Source of the DNA: Streptomyces sp. NBC_01717
GTDB taxonomy: Bacteria; Actinomycetota; Actinomycetes; Streptomycetales; Streptomycetaceae
Assembly: GCF_036248255.1 (NCBI RefSeq)
Contig: NZ_CP109179.1
Location: forward strand, 124,001-188,000
DNA length: 64,000 nucleotides
Direction of reading: 5' to 3'
Both the position numbers and the translations under genes were made by a program. The notes below the pieces were generated by a model, which worked only from the letters and a program-made list of their open reading frames with translations, had not been told where the DNA came from and did not search any database. This document shows, piece after piece, positions 1 through 8,871 of the stretch (positions are counted from its first letter, which is position 1; each line of letters opens with the position of its first letter).

Positions 1-189
1 GCCCCCATCGGCGAGATCTTCACCGACGCCGCCAAAGACATCCCGACGCTGGTGATCGGCGAGAAGGACCAGATCATCCAGAACACCATCACCGACGTCG
101 GCATCCTCCAGGTCGAGCAGCAGGGCAAGACGCCCGACCAGGGCTGGGCCGCGGCAGTGAAAGACATCGACAACGCCCTGGACCAGTGA
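1..189 (+). CDS. Sugar ABC transporter substrate-binding protein, C-terminal end (partial)
   Basis: The frame is open from base 1 to TGA at 187-189 and gives 62 residues. These match the last helices of an extracellular solute-binding lipoprotein (family 1), with the tail KDIDNALDQ. The protein would capture a sugar outside the cell and pass it to the two permeases encoded next. The stop overlaps the GTG start of the first permease by four bases (GTGA), so translation is probably coupled. The signal peptide and ligand site lie outside the window, so the substrate cannot be named. Identification rests mainly on gene order. Confidence 0.75.
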   Translation, partial: APIGEIFTDAAKDIPTLVIGEKDQIIQNTITDVGILQVEQQGKTPDQGWAAAVKDIDNALDQ

Positions 190-1211
190 CGGCGACACCG
201 ATGGCTGTCGAGTCCGGAATGGCTGTGCCCCCCGCCAAGCAGGGGGGCGCAGCCCACCGCGAGCGGCTCAAAGCAGAGCGCAAAGCCGAACGGCGCAACC
301 GCCGCTACCGGCGAGGTCTGCGCTGGAGCCCGTACGCCTTCATCGCGCCCTTCTTCCTCTGCTTCACCGCCTTTGGCCTCTTCCCGCTGCTCTATACGGG
401 ATGGACGTCGCTGCACCACGTCTCGCTGAACGACCCAACAGCGATGGAGTGGGACGGGCTGCACAACTACACGCGCCTGCTGGAGGACGAGTTCTTCTGG
501 AACGCGCTGCGTAACACCTTCACCATCGGGGTGATCTCGACAGTCCCGCAGCTACTGATGGCGCTCGGGGTCGCACAACTGCTCAACTACCGCCTACGCG
601 GTTCAACGTTCTTCCGGGTCGTGATGCTCACCCCATACGCCACCTCGGTGGCGGCCGCGACACTCGTCTTCGTGCTGCTCTTCGGACGCGACTATGGGAT
701 GGTCAACTGGGCTCTCGGCCAGGTCGGGATCGACTCCATCGACTGGCAAAACGGCAAATGGAGTTCGCAGATCGCAGTTTCGTCAATCGTGATCTGGCGG
801 TGGACCGGATACAACGCGTTGATCTATCTGGCCGCTATGCAGGCCGTGCCGAACGACCTGTACGAGTCGGCGGCCCTGGACGGGGCCTCCCGCTGGCAGC
901 AGTTCATCCACGTGACGATCCCCTCCCTGCGGCCGACGATCCAATTCACCGTGGTCGTGTCCACAATCGGCGCGACCCAGTTGTTCGGCGAGCCGCTGTT
1001 GTTCGGCGGAGCTGGCGGCCAGAAGGGCGGCGCCTCGCACCAGTTCCAGACCCTCGGCCTCTACATGTACGAGCAGGGCTGGATCAACTTCCACCTCGGC
1101 CGAGCAGCGGCCATCGCCTGGACGATGTTTCTGATCCTACTGGTGATCTTTCCACTTTATCTCGCCGTGATATGGGCGCTGCGCAAGAACCCTGGGGAGA
1201 AAGCGACATGA
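186..1211 (+). CDS. Sugar ABC transporter permease, MalF/UgpA type
   Basis: 341 residues. After a basic cytoplasmic N-terminus (about 1-45) there are six hydrophobic segments, as in binding-protein-dependent sugar permeases. The EAA loop that docks the ATPase is visible as YESAALDGASRWQQF followed by HVTIPSL near residues 225-245. GTG at 186 is chosen because it overlaps the upstream stop by four bases; an internal ATG at 201 is possible. The 3' end overlaps the next permease by four bases (ATGA). The two permeases should form a heterodimeric channel. No ATPase gene is present; in Streptomyces such transporters commonly share the MsiK ATPase encoded elsewhere (family knowledge). Confidence 0.9.
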   Translation: MTATPMAVESGMAVPPAKQGGAAHRERLKAERKAERRNRRYRRGLRWSPYAFIAPFFLCFTAFGLFPLLYTGWTSLHHVSLNDPTAMEWDGLHNYTRLLEDEFFWNALRNTFTIGVISTVPQLLMALGVAQLLNYRLRGSTFFRVVMLTPYATSVAAATLVFVLLFGRDYGMVNWALGQVGIDSIDWQNGKWSSQIAVSSIVIWRWTGYNALIYLAAMQAVPNDLYESAALDGASRWQQFIHVTIPSLRPTIQFTVVVSTIGATQLFGEPLLFGGAGGQKGGASHQFQTLGLYMYEQGWINFHLGRAAAIAWTMFLILLVIFPLYLAVIWALRKNPGEKAT

Positions 1212-2098
1212 CAGGGAAGGCCACCGCTGCGCAGCAGCGCGTGACACCGCGGCGCGTGGGCAACGCACAGCGCCTGGACGGGCAGCTGAGCGGTGGCAGG
1301 ATCACCTACGCCGTATTGATCCTCTTCACCACTGGTTCCCTCTTCCCCCTGGTGTGGACGGCCATCGCCGCCTCCCGTACCAACACCCGGCTGGCAGAGA
1401 CACCCCCGCCTTTCTGGTTCGGCGGAAGGATCTTCGCCAACTTGGAGACGGCCTGGTCCGACGGCAACATGGGCCTGGCCCTGCTCAACACGACCACGGT
1501 AGCGGCCACGATCTCGGTCGGCACCGTGCTGTTCTCCACCATCGCCGGCTTCGCCTTCGCCAAGCTGCGCTTCCGCCTTAAGAACGTCCTGTTGATGCTG
1601 ACTATTGCCACCATGATGGTGCCGCCGCAGCTCGCCGTGGTGCCGCTGTTCATGCTGGTCGCTCAACTGGAGTGGACGAACCAGTTGCAGGCGGTGATCC
1701 TGCCGACCTTGGTCAGTGCATTCGGCGTGTTCTTCATGCGGCAGTACCTCACCGAGGCGCTGCCGACCGAGCTGATCGAGGCGGCTCGGGTGGACGGTGT
1801 GAGCAGCCTTCGCATGCTGTGGCATGTGGTCTTCCCGGCCGCGCGGCCAGCGATGGCGGTGCTGGCCATGCTCACCTTCGTCCAGGCGTGGAACGACTTC
1901 TTCTGGCCGATCATCGCGCTGACCCAGGACAACCCGACCGTACAGGTCGCTCTGACCGGCCTGGGTCGCGGCTATATCCCGGACCAGTCGGTCATCATGG
2001 CCGGCGCACTACTCGGCACCCTTCCCCTGCTGCTCGCCTTCACGTTGTTCGGCAAGCAGATCGTCGGTGGGATCATGCGGGGTGCAGTCAAGGGCTGA
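1208..2098 (+). CDS. Sugar ABC transporter permease, MalG/UgpE type
   Basis: 296 residues starting at ATG 1208, which overlaps the previous stop. Six hydrophobic segments are visible, and the EAA loop reads IEAARVDGVSSLRML then HVVFPAARP near residues 190-215. It is the second half of the inner-membrane channel. The frame is also open upstream of 1208, but that part is a shadow of the preceding gene. The operon stops abruptly: only three bases after the stop an IS1182 relic begins, so any further sugar genes have been disrupted. Confidence 0.9.
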   Translation: MTGKATAAQQRVTPRRVGNAQRLDGQLSGGRITYAVLILFTTGSLFPLVWTAIAASRTNTRLAETPPPFWFGGRIFANLETAWSDGNMGLALLNTTTVAATISVGTVLFSTIAGFAFAKLRFRLKNVLLMLTIATMMVPPQLAVVPLFMLVAQLEWTNQLQAVILPTLVSAFGVFFMRQYLTEALPTELIEAARVDGVSSLRMLWHVVFPAARPAMAVLAMLTFVQAWNDFFWPIIALTQDNPTVQVALTGLGRGYIPDQSVIMAGALLGTLPLLLAFTLFGKQIVGGIMRGAVKG

Positions 2099-2101
2099 GC
2101 C

Positions 2102-3162
2102 GTGAGCGGCGCTAGCTATGGGCCGCCAGCCAGCGCGCCTCCGTCGGCCGTTGGAGCAGCAGATCACGGCCCTGATGCCCGAACGCTCCTTGCTGGGCGT
2201 TCTCGCGTGCTGCAATACGCAGAGGGGCTGACCGACAGGCAGGCCGCTGACCAGGTGCGGGCCCGCATGGACTGGAAGTTCCTCCTTGGTCTGGTGCTGG
2301 ACGGTTCGGGGTTCTGCTTCTCTGTGCCGAGCGACTTCCACGCCCGGCTGATCGAGCACGGCCTGGAGGAAAGGGTCCTGGACCTCATCCTGGAGCGGAT
2401 CTCTGGCCTCGGCCTGCTGCGTTCCGGGGGCGTCAGCGCACCGACTCCACCCATGTTCTTGCGGCCGTTCGGACGTTGAACCGGATGGAGTTCGTCGGCG
2501 AGAACCTGCGTGCAGCGCTGGAAGCCTTGGTCGCCGCCCCGGCATGGCTGTCGCTGCTGCTCGCCGCCGACTGGGCCAAACGCTACGACGACTCCTACCG
2601 CTTTCCCAAGGGCGACAACGTCCGCGCCGAGTGGGCCGGGCAGGTCGGTAGGGACGGCCTCACCATCCTGGAGGCCGTCTACGCACCCCGGGTTCCATCG
2701 TGGTTACGGGAAGTCCCCGCTGTCCAGGTCCTGCGCCGGGCCGGGGTGGAGCAGTACCACCGCGCCGGCAAGGAGGTGTGCTGGCGTGAGGGCAAAGACC
2801 TCCCGCCGGGCAGACGCCGGCTCGCCTCGCCCTACGACCCCGACGCCCGCTACGCGACCAAGCGCGGCTCGGGCTGGTGCGGCTACAAGACTCACCTCAG
2901 CGAGACCTGCGAACCCCACGCCCCGCACCTGATCACCCATGTCGTCACCACGGACGCCACCGTCGCCGACACCGAGGTCGCCGCAGCCGTCCACCAGGGC
3001 CTGGCCACACGTGAACTGCTACCCGATGAGCACGACGTCGACGCTGTCTACGTCACCGCCGCCCACATCGTGGCCGCGCGCGACGCACATGGGATCGAGT
3101 TGCTGGGGCGGGTCGGGCTGGATACGTGCCACGAGAACTACGAGGGTGAGCACTTCACATAG
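2102..3162 (+). pseudogene. IS1182-family transposase, 5' and middle part, frameshifted
   Basis: Two frames together match the N-terminal and central parts of an IS1182 DDE transposase. The first ends near 2479 and contains VLQYAEGLTDRQAADQVR and SDFHARLIEHGLEE. The second (from about 2438) contains TDSTHVLAAVRTLNRMEF and later GLDTCHENYEGEHFT. The switch near 2437 is a one-base frameshift. The extreme N-terminus is missing and the gene ends prematurely at 3162, just where the family normally continues toward its Cys-rich segment. The missing C-terminal tail reappears at about 3860, after roughly 700 bp of other DNA. Non-functional. Confidence 0.8.
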
Positions 3163-3276
3163 AGCGCAGACCAGCAGGCAGCACTGGAAGACCGACGGCG
3201 CGAACTGATGGACGTCGACGGCGACGGGGCCCCGCTACTGGGCGGGCGCCGGGCGCGTACCGGAGGGATGGCAGCC

Positions 3277-4167
3277 GTGAGCACGCTGCTGACCGGCTCC
3301 GAGGCCGAAGGCGCGCGCGTGGTGGTGGCCCTCGACATCGAGGGCACCACGCTCGTCTCCGGTCTGGTGACCGCCGACGGCACCGTGCTGCACTCCGCCG
3401 CACGCCCTGCCGTGCGGGACGGAAGGCGGGATCCGGATCTCGTCGGCACCGTCACCGTGGCGCGGGAGATGACCGAGGCGGCCGCAGCCATCCGCGCGGA
3501 AGTCGTCGGCATCGGTGCCGGTTTTCCCGAATACCTCGATGCGACAGGGAAGTTGACCAGTTGCGAGGTCCTCGACCGGTCCGTCCAGCCCGCAGACCTG
3601 CTCGACCCGCTGGTACCCGCACGGCCGGTAGCCGTGGAGTCGGACATGCGCTGTGGGGCACTGACCGAGGCCCGGTTCGGCCGCGGCCGCGGGCTCGGCT
3701 CGTTCCTGTACGTCTCCCTGGGCACCGGACTGTCCGCCGCATTCGCACAAGGCGGACGGGTGTGGGAAGGGCATCGCGGCGAGGCGGTGGCATTGGGACA
3801 CTGGGAAGTGCCCGCGTCCGTCGACCCGGAATTCTCCGCTGCCCCAGGCGCACCCGCATCAGCCGGGACCCGCTACACGGGCCTGCCCAAAACCCACCTC
3901 GGACACATCTTCGCCGCCACCGCCATCAACATCATCAGACTCGACGCCTGGCCCAGCGAAACACCCCTCGGCCAAACCCGCACCTCATACCTCGCCCGAC
4001 TCCAACTCGCTGCCTGGCCACAAGATCACACCGGCCGGTTTACGCATTTCCCAACGGATTCCTTTAGGGCAGGGAGCAGAAGTCAAAGCCGGTCCTTCCA
4101 CCACCAGGTGATGGAAGGCAGCGGGGGCGGTTCGGGGTCATCGTTGGAGGGGGTATCGGTGGTGTAG
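3277..4167 (+). pseudogene. ROK-family sugar kinase, truncated and fused to an IS1182 transposase tail
   Basis: The frame encodes about 190 residues of a ROK kinase/repressor-type sugar kinase. The phosphate loop is visible as VVALDIEGTT and the nucleotide-binding glycine motif as YVSLGTGLSAAF. Its C-terminal half, with the ROK zinc motif, is gone. From about 3860 the frame reads the end of an IS1182 transposase (RYTGLPKTHLGHIFAA) and then unrelated residues. GTG 3277 is preferred because GGAGGG (3262-3267) lies nine bases upstream; ATG 3268 is too close to it. It probably phosphorylated the sugar imported by the ABC permeases at 186-2098. The first D-x-G-G-T glycine is replaced by Glu. Almost certainly inactive. 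Confidence 0.7.
3858..4050 (+). mobile_element. IS1182-family 3' fragment
   Basis: This holds the last 45 or so codons of an IS1182 transposase (KTHLGHIFAATAINIIRLDA), which end naturally near YLARLQL. It is separated from the rest of the transposase (2102-3162) by the ROK kinase fragment. This is an internal replacement rather than a simple insertion, because roughly 130 transposase codons are also missing. The fragment ends shortly before the 3' end of the terpene synthase gene. Confidence 0.65.
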
Positions 4168-5162
4168 CGGGGGAAAGTGGCCCAGGGGACCTCGGCGGGA
4201 TCGCCGTTGTAGGGGTTGGCGTAGCGCTCTGTGCCCATACTGAAATCGATGTTGCCGCGGATCATCTGATCCAAACCGGTCAGGTAGCGGCGTAGATTCT
4301 CACTGGCGTCGGCGCGGACTTGTTCGCCCAGGCGCAAATATCGTGACATCACTTTGTCGCGCAGGTTCAGCGCCAGCCCTACCGCCTGCTGCGAGGAGCA
4401 GCCGTGCGCGGATGCGAAAACTTCGATGAGGTTGATGGGGCGCGGATTTTCGGAGCGTTCTCTGAAGTGGGAGAAGAAGTCGTTGTCCCAGCTGCTCAGG
4501 GTGGCCGCCATCTCCGTTAGTGCCCGCACGGATGAGGCGTGTATCTCCTGCTGGGTGAGTTCGTATCCTTCGAGCATGGGGTAAAGGGCCGCGTAGGTGA
4601 GCATGCCTCCAGAATTCAGCCGCATCAACGCATAGTCGTCGATGGTAGGCATCTCCGTCTTGCGGTGGCAGGCCGCCTCCCATGTCACACCGAGCACGAA
4701 CGCGCGCGTCGCCTCGACCAAGCAGGTCAGCTGTGCAGAGGTGGCTCCCAGCCGGGCCAGCCGGGCCATGATGTCCCGCAGGACGTTGGCCCAGCCGTAG
4801 CCAGGCAACAGATCTGAGTCGGGGCACTGGGCGACCCGGATCAGGTGCGAGCCCAGGACGGCTAGCGCGCCGGGGTCAGACGGGCCGGACTGGTCACCGT
4901 CGAATGAGTCGTCGATCATGGTGAAGCACACCCAGTCCGCATACACCTGTAGGCGGTCTTGATCCGCCCAGGGGAGCATCCAGCATGCGACTCGAGGTAC
5001 TGTCGCCCATTGCGGGCTGGTGAGGGTTGCCGCATCCGCGACTTCGAATCCGGAGATCCATTCCAAAGACCGCTGCTGGATGCAGTCGGTTTGCGAGTGC
5101 GGCTGTCTCAACGGGATCGGGCAGTACAGTGCAGGAATGTGCAATGGCTGAACGTATTTCAT
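4083..5162 (-). CDS. Class I terpene synthase (cyclase)
   Basis: 359 residues, the usual length for a bacterial class I cyclase. All metal-binding signatures are present: aspartate-rich DDSFD at 84-88, the NSE triad as NDFFSHFRE at 227-235, a candidate pyrophosphate-sensor Arg 181 about 46 residues before it, and the C-terminal RY pair at 313-314. It should ionise an isoprenyl diphosphate with three Mg ions and cyclise it. The product cannot be read from sequence. A dedicated prenyl diphosphate synthase two genes upstream makes a C15 or C20 substrate plausible. Transcribed leftward, 152 bp after the P450. No truncation is seen. Confidence 0.9.
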   Translation of the reverse strand: MKYVQPLHIPALYCPIPLRQPHSQTDCIQQRSLEWISGFEVADAATLTSPQWATVPRVACWMLPWADQDRLQVYADWVCFTMIDDSFDGDQSGPSDPGALAVLGSHLIRVAQCPDSDLLPGYGWANVLRDIMARLARLGATSAQLTCLVEATRAFVLGVTWEAACHRKTEMPTIDDYALMRLNSGGMLTYAALYPMLEGYELTQQEIHASSVRALTEMAATLSSWDNDFFSHFRERSENPRPINLIEVFASAHGCSSQQAVGLALNLRDKVMSRYLRLGEQVRADASENLRRYLTGLDQMIRGNIDFSMGTERYANPYNGDPAEVPWATFPRYTTDTPSNDDPEPPPLPSITWWWKDRL

Positions 5163-5314
5163 CGAATGTCCTTGATTGCAGTCGCGGCGGACGCGGATCT
5201 GGTCGGCGATGGCCCTTTCAACGGCCCTGCGCTCGTGCAGCTACGGCAAGGGGACAAGTGTTTTAGCGTGATGCTGGGCGTTCGCATCAGACCGGGTTCG
5301 GGACGGGCCGTACG

Positions 5315-6664
5315 TCACTCCGCCCGCGCCTCCACGGTCATCGGCAGGGTCTTCGGGCGGAGGTTGATGGCTGCGACCTCTCGCAGCTTGTAGCCGGGGA
5401 CCGTGGTCAGCCGCCGCTTCCTGACGATGGTGGCTAGCACTATCAGCATCATGGTGCGGGCGAAGTGGTCCCCGACGCATTTGTGCTTGCCGGCGCCGAA
5501 GGAGATGAACGTACGTCGATCCGCCGGCGCGGAGAGCCAGCGGTCCGGGTCGAAGCGTTCGGCGTCTGGGTAGTGCTGGGGGTTGTGGTGTACCGCATGC
5601 GGGCTGTAGATGAGCTCTGTCCCCGCCGGGATGTGGACGCCGCCCAACTCCACGTCCGCCCTGGTTCGCCGCATGGACATCCAGCCCGGCGTGCGGAGCC
5701 GCAGCGTCTCGTCGACGACGCGTGCCGCGTACTCCAGCTTCGGAAGGTCGTCGAAAGTGACGGGTCGGTCTGCAAGCACGGCCTCGAGCTCCGCGAGCAG
5801 CCGCTCCTCGACCTCCGGATGCCGGGTGATCTCGTAGAAGAGCCAGGACAGGGCGGTGCCTGTGGCTTCGGTGCCGGCGGCGAGCAGCGTGACGAGCTCA
5901 TCGCGGACTTGTACGTGGGTCATGCCCTCGCCGGTCTCCTCGTCCCGGGCCCGGAGGAGCACGGACAACAGGTCGCCGTGGTCGACGCCTTGCTCCTCAT
6001 ACGCCGAGATCACCTCGTCGAGGACCTTGCGTATGCGGGCAATGGCCGCGAAGAACCGGCGGTTGCCGGGCGTCGGCAGACGGTTGATCACATCCGGGAC
6101 CATGACCCGCCGCATGGCCTCCTTGGTCATGATGGGAACCGTCTCCTGGACCTCAGCCACCGCGCGATCGCCGAGCTCGGAGGTGAACAACGTCTTGGCC
6201 GTCACCCGGGCGGTCAGACGGTTCATCTCCTTCTCGAGGGGGAGCACTGTGCCCGGTTGCCAGGCGTCGGAGATCGCTTCGGTCTGACCGCGCATCACAT
6301 CTCCGTAGGCGCGCATCCGCGTCCGGTGGAAGGCCGGCAAAATCAAGCGCCGCTGCCGGTGGTGGAATTCGCCATCAGAGTTGGCGATGCCATTGCCGAC
6401 CATGTCGGCGCTCCTTGTGAAAAGGCGCCCTTTTCGGTAGTTGTCGGCTTCCGTCACCAGCATGCGGTGGATCAGGTCGGGCGAGTTCACCACGTAGACC
6501 GTCGCCGGGCCCAGGTGGAGAGCGACTATGTCGCCGTAGGCCTGGAGCGATCGCAGGGTCGCCACCGGACTGTGCCTGAGAACGGAGGGGATGTGGCCAA
6601 GGAGCGGGACCCGGCCGGGGGCCGTCGGCACGGCGTGGGCACTGGAGGAGGGGCTGTTGGTCAT
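5315..6664 (-). CDS. Cytochrome P450
   Basis: About 449 residues from ATG 6664. The I-helix oxygen-binding motif is LLAAGTEATGTALSW, the K-helix ExxR is DETLRLR, and the heme-ligand loop is FGAGKHKCVGDHFA with the axial Cys. It should hydroxylate or oxidise the terpene made by the adjacent cyclase, using external ferredoxin and reductase that are not encoded here. The frame also opens at GTG 6724, directly after the synthase stop. ATG 6664 is preferred because a GGTGAGG motif precedes it and the protein then begins like other soluble bacterial P450s. Overall it resembles terpene-cluster P450s such as pentalenene oxygenases, a resemblance only. Confidence 0.92.
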   Translation of the reverse strand: MTNSPSSSAHAVPTAPGRVPLLGHIPSVLRHSPVATLRSLQAYGDIVALHLGPATVYVVNSPDLIHRMLVTEADNYRKGRLFTRSADMVGNGIANSDGEFHHRQRRLILPAFHRTRMRAYGDVMRGQTEAISDAWQPGTVLPLEKEMNRLTARVTAKTLFTSELGDRAVAEVQETVPIMTKEAMRRVMVPDVINRLPTPGNRRFFAAIARIRKVLDEVISAYEEQGVDHGDLLSVLLRARDEETGEGMTHVQVRDELVTLLAAGTEATGTALSWLFYEITRHPEVEERLLAELEAVLADRPVTFDDLPKLEYAARVVDETLRLRTPGWMSMRRTRADVELGGVHIPAGTELIYSPHAVHHNPQHYPDAERFDPDRWLSAPADRRTFISFGAGKHKCVGDHFARTMMLIVLATIVRKRRLTTVPGYKLREVAAINLRPKTLPMTVEARAE

Positions 6665-6724
6665 GGTTGAGGCCTCACCATCGGCGTTGTCGGGAGAGCG
6701 GGTCGTGGAGTCGGCGCTTGGCAC

Positions 6725-7795
6725 TCAGTGGTTCCGGTGGTTAATCAGCCGTGCGATTGCGTGGAGTTCGTCGCGCGGCCCTGGGGCCGGGTCAATCTCG
6801 TCCAGGGATTCGAGAGCCGCGGCGAGCCGGCGGTCCACCTCGGCTTCGCACCACTTGCGGCCGCCGGCCTGCTCGATCAGCTCGGCGGCGGTTTCGAGGT
6901 CGGCGGAGGTGAGCGGCTCGGGGCTCAGATAGAGCTCGGCCAGGTGGTCGGCCTGTGGGGTTCCGGTGGTCAGGGCGGCCACGACGGGGAGCGATTTTTT
7001 GCGTGCTTGGAGGTCGGCGAGGGCTGGTTTGCCGGTGACGGCGGGGTCGCCCCAGATGCCCAGCAGGTCGTCGGTGAGCTGGAAGGCGAGGCCGAGTTGG
7101 TAACCGAAGTCGTGGGCCCGCTGGACGTGTTCGGGCGACGCTCCGCCGGTGAGCGCGCCGAGGGCGCAGGCGCAGCCGATGAGGGAGCTGGTTTTCCCGG
7201 CCGCCATGGCCAGGGTCTCGTCGAGGGTGACGGCGGTGTCCGGGCGGTCCGCGAGGCTGAGGTCCGCGCTCTGGCCGTCGACGAGCTTCAGGAGCGTGTC
7301 GGAGAAGTGCCGCATGGCGGTCAGGACGACGGCAGGCGAAGTCTGGGCGAGAAGGTCGAATGCCAGGACCAGCATGGCGTCGCCCGTGAGGAGCGCGCGG
7401 GGGACGCCGAAGGCGGCCCAGGCGGCGGGGCGGTGTCGGCGCAGGGTGTCCCTGTCCATGATGTCGTCGTGGACGAGTGAGAAGTTGTGGACCAACTCGA
7501 CGGCCGCGGCGGCTGGCACTGCGAGATCTGCGCTGCCGCCGACAGCCTCCGCCCAGAGCAGCGCCAGCGCCGGGCGAACGGCCTTGCCGCCGGCGCGAGA
7601 CTGCGGCATGCCGTGTTCGTCCGTCCAGGCGAAGTGGTACCTGGCTATGCGGCGGACCGGTTCGGGCAGGCGGTCGACCGCGGCACGGAGGGTCGGCTCG
7701 ATCATGGCGCGGGCACGGCTCGTCATCGCCGGTCGCGGGTGGTCGAGTTGCCCCGTCGCACGGTCGGGGCTCGGGCTCGGGCTCCGATTGTCCAT
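6725..7795 (-). CDS. Polyprenyl diphosphate synthase (GGPP/FPP type)
   Basis: About 356 residues from ATG 7795; the frame opens earlier at GTG 7849. Trans-prenyltransferase motifs are clear: the basic GGKAVRP segment, first aspartate-rich motif VHDDIMDRD, second motif QLTDDLLGIWGD, and the KKSLPV segment. It condenses isopentenyl diphosphate with allylic diphosphates to give the linear substrate of the cyclase. Chain length is not certain: residues just before the first motif are Phe and Ser (HNFSLVHDD), and no bulky Tyr/Phe pair settles it. It is first in the leftward set, with the P450 frame directly following. Confidence 0.9.
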   Translation of the reverse strand: MDNRSPSPSPDRATGQLDHPRPAMTSRARAMIEPTLRAAVDRLPEPVRRIARYHFAWTDEHGMPQSRAGGKAVRPALALLWAEAVGGSADLAVPAAAAVELVHNFSLVHDDIMDRDTLRRHRPAAWAAFGVPRALLTGDAMLVLAFDLLAQTSPAVVLTAMRHFSDTLLKLVDGQSADLSLADRPDTAVTLDETLAMAAGKTSSLIGCACALGALTGGASPEHVQRAHDFGYQLGLAFQLTDDLLGIWGDPAVTGKPALADLQARKKSLPVVAALTTGTPQADHLAELYLSPEPLTSADLETAAELIEQAGGRKWCEAEVDRRLAAALESLDEIDPAPGPRDELHAIARLINHRNH

Positions 7796-8110
7796 TTCCG
7801 GGCATTTCCGGCCACCGCTCACTGCTTCGCTGGTTCTGGTGTACACCACTAGATTCGGCCTCCTTGCGTCGTGCGCAGCGGCAGACAGTTTTACCCGAAA
7901 CAGAGGTACCGAAATTGAACAGCCCGCCCCGAACTGGTGGTACGTGCACGAGCCGCCCGGCGGGTATTAATTCTCGGGCATGCTGCGGCGGACCGATCCA
8001 GTCGTACGTTGCGTGGCTCTCGCGGTGTTCCGTTTCCCGCGCGGCTGGCCGGAATCGTACTGCCACGCCCCCAAACTGTGCTACCCCCCGTATTCGCCAT
8101 AAGAGGAGCC
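7796..8110. promoter_or_regulatory. Divergent intergenic region between the terpene genes and the PucR-type regulator
   Basis: About 300 bases with no convincing gene. It separates the leftward terpene set from the rightward regulator and is locally AT-richer near 7900-7975, so promoters for both directions should lie here. No unambiguous -35/-10 pair or operator repeat could be picked out by eye. Confidence 0.4.
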
Positions 8111-8460
8111 ATGAACTCCGCTCGTGTCCCCTTCCGCTGGCTTGTCGACTGCCATGACCTCGGTCTCACCGTGCTGACCGGCCATGACAACCTCGAGCGG
8201 CAGGTGCAGTGGGCGCACAGCATCGAGTTCGCAGACCCCACCTCCTAGCCGAGCAGCGGCGAGCTGCTGCTGACCACCGGCCTGCGGCCGTCCGGGTCGG
8301 TCATCAACAGTGGCCTGTGCGTCCGGCGGCTGGTCGGGGCCGACGTCGCGGCCCTCGGCTTCGGGACCGGGCTTACCCACCAACGGGTGCCGCCCGCCCT
8401 CACCGAGGCCGCCGCGGAGCATAGCCTGCCGCTTCTGGAGGTGCCGCTGCCGACGCCGTT
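8111..8460 (+). pseudogene. PucR-type regulator, N-terminal part with a nonsense codon
   Basis: The start ATG 8111 follows AGAGGAG. The product matches the N-terminal purine-catabolism regulator domain: LGLTVLTGHDNLERQVQWAH and, after a TAG at 8246-8248, SSGELLLTTGLRPSG through AEHSLPLLEVPLPTPFV. The TAG replaces the residue usually found between PTS and L/P-SSGELL in relatives, commonly Tyr. Homology stops at TPFV, where foreign DNA begins, so the helix-turn-helix C-terminus is lost. It diverges from the terpene genes and may once have regulated them, but nothing here proves that. Confidence 0.75.
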
Positions 8461-8467
8461 CGTCACC

Positions 8468-8494
8468 GGCAGGTCCGGCAGGTCCGGCAGGTCG
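8468..8494. repeat. Three tandem 9-bp repeats at a recombination junction
   Basis: GGCAGGTCC occurs three times in direct succession, the last with a changed final base. It lies exactly where PucR homology ends and before the IS5 relic begins. The surrounding 8461-8559 segment has no recognisable gene; on the minus strand it reads KMLPKIDLPDLPDLPV, possibly a scrap of another coding sequence. Confidence 0.5.
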
Positions 8495-8559
8495 ATCTTC
8501 GGGAGCATCTTTTCGACCCGCTTGCGCAGCCAGTTCAGCGACTTCGGCTCACCCAGCGC

Positions 8560-8828
8560 GTGGACCTTAACTGGGGCCGGCTGCACGAGGCCGTCCTGCA
8601 CCAGCTCGACGACGCCGGCCTGATCGACGTCTCCCGTCCTCGACTCCGCCCACGTGCGCGCTATAAAGGGGCGAACTTTCAGGTCCGAGCCGCGTGGACC
8701 GAGGCGAGCCGGGTTCCAAGATGCGCATCCTGTCGGACGCGAACGGACTTCCCTTGATCGTCGGCCTCTCCGCCGCCAACACCCACGACAGCGAAGGGCT
8801 GAAGCCCATGGTGGCCGGTCACCAAACG
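8560..8828 (+). pseudogene. IS5-family transposase, left fragment
   Basis: Two overlapping frames match the central part of an IS5-family DDE transposase: LHEAVLHQLDDAGLIDVSR, then DRGEPGSKMRILSDANG and AANTHDSEGLKPMVAGHQT. A frameshift lies near 8690. The match ends at HQT (about 8827). The continuation, RHDPHRGRYFKP and onward, is at 12139-12446, so roughly 3.3 kb of other mobile DNA splits this gene. Inactive. Confidence 0.8.
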
Positions 8829-8871
8829 ATTCCCAGTGACTCCTCCCCCTCGTGGACGAGGGGGCTGCTCG

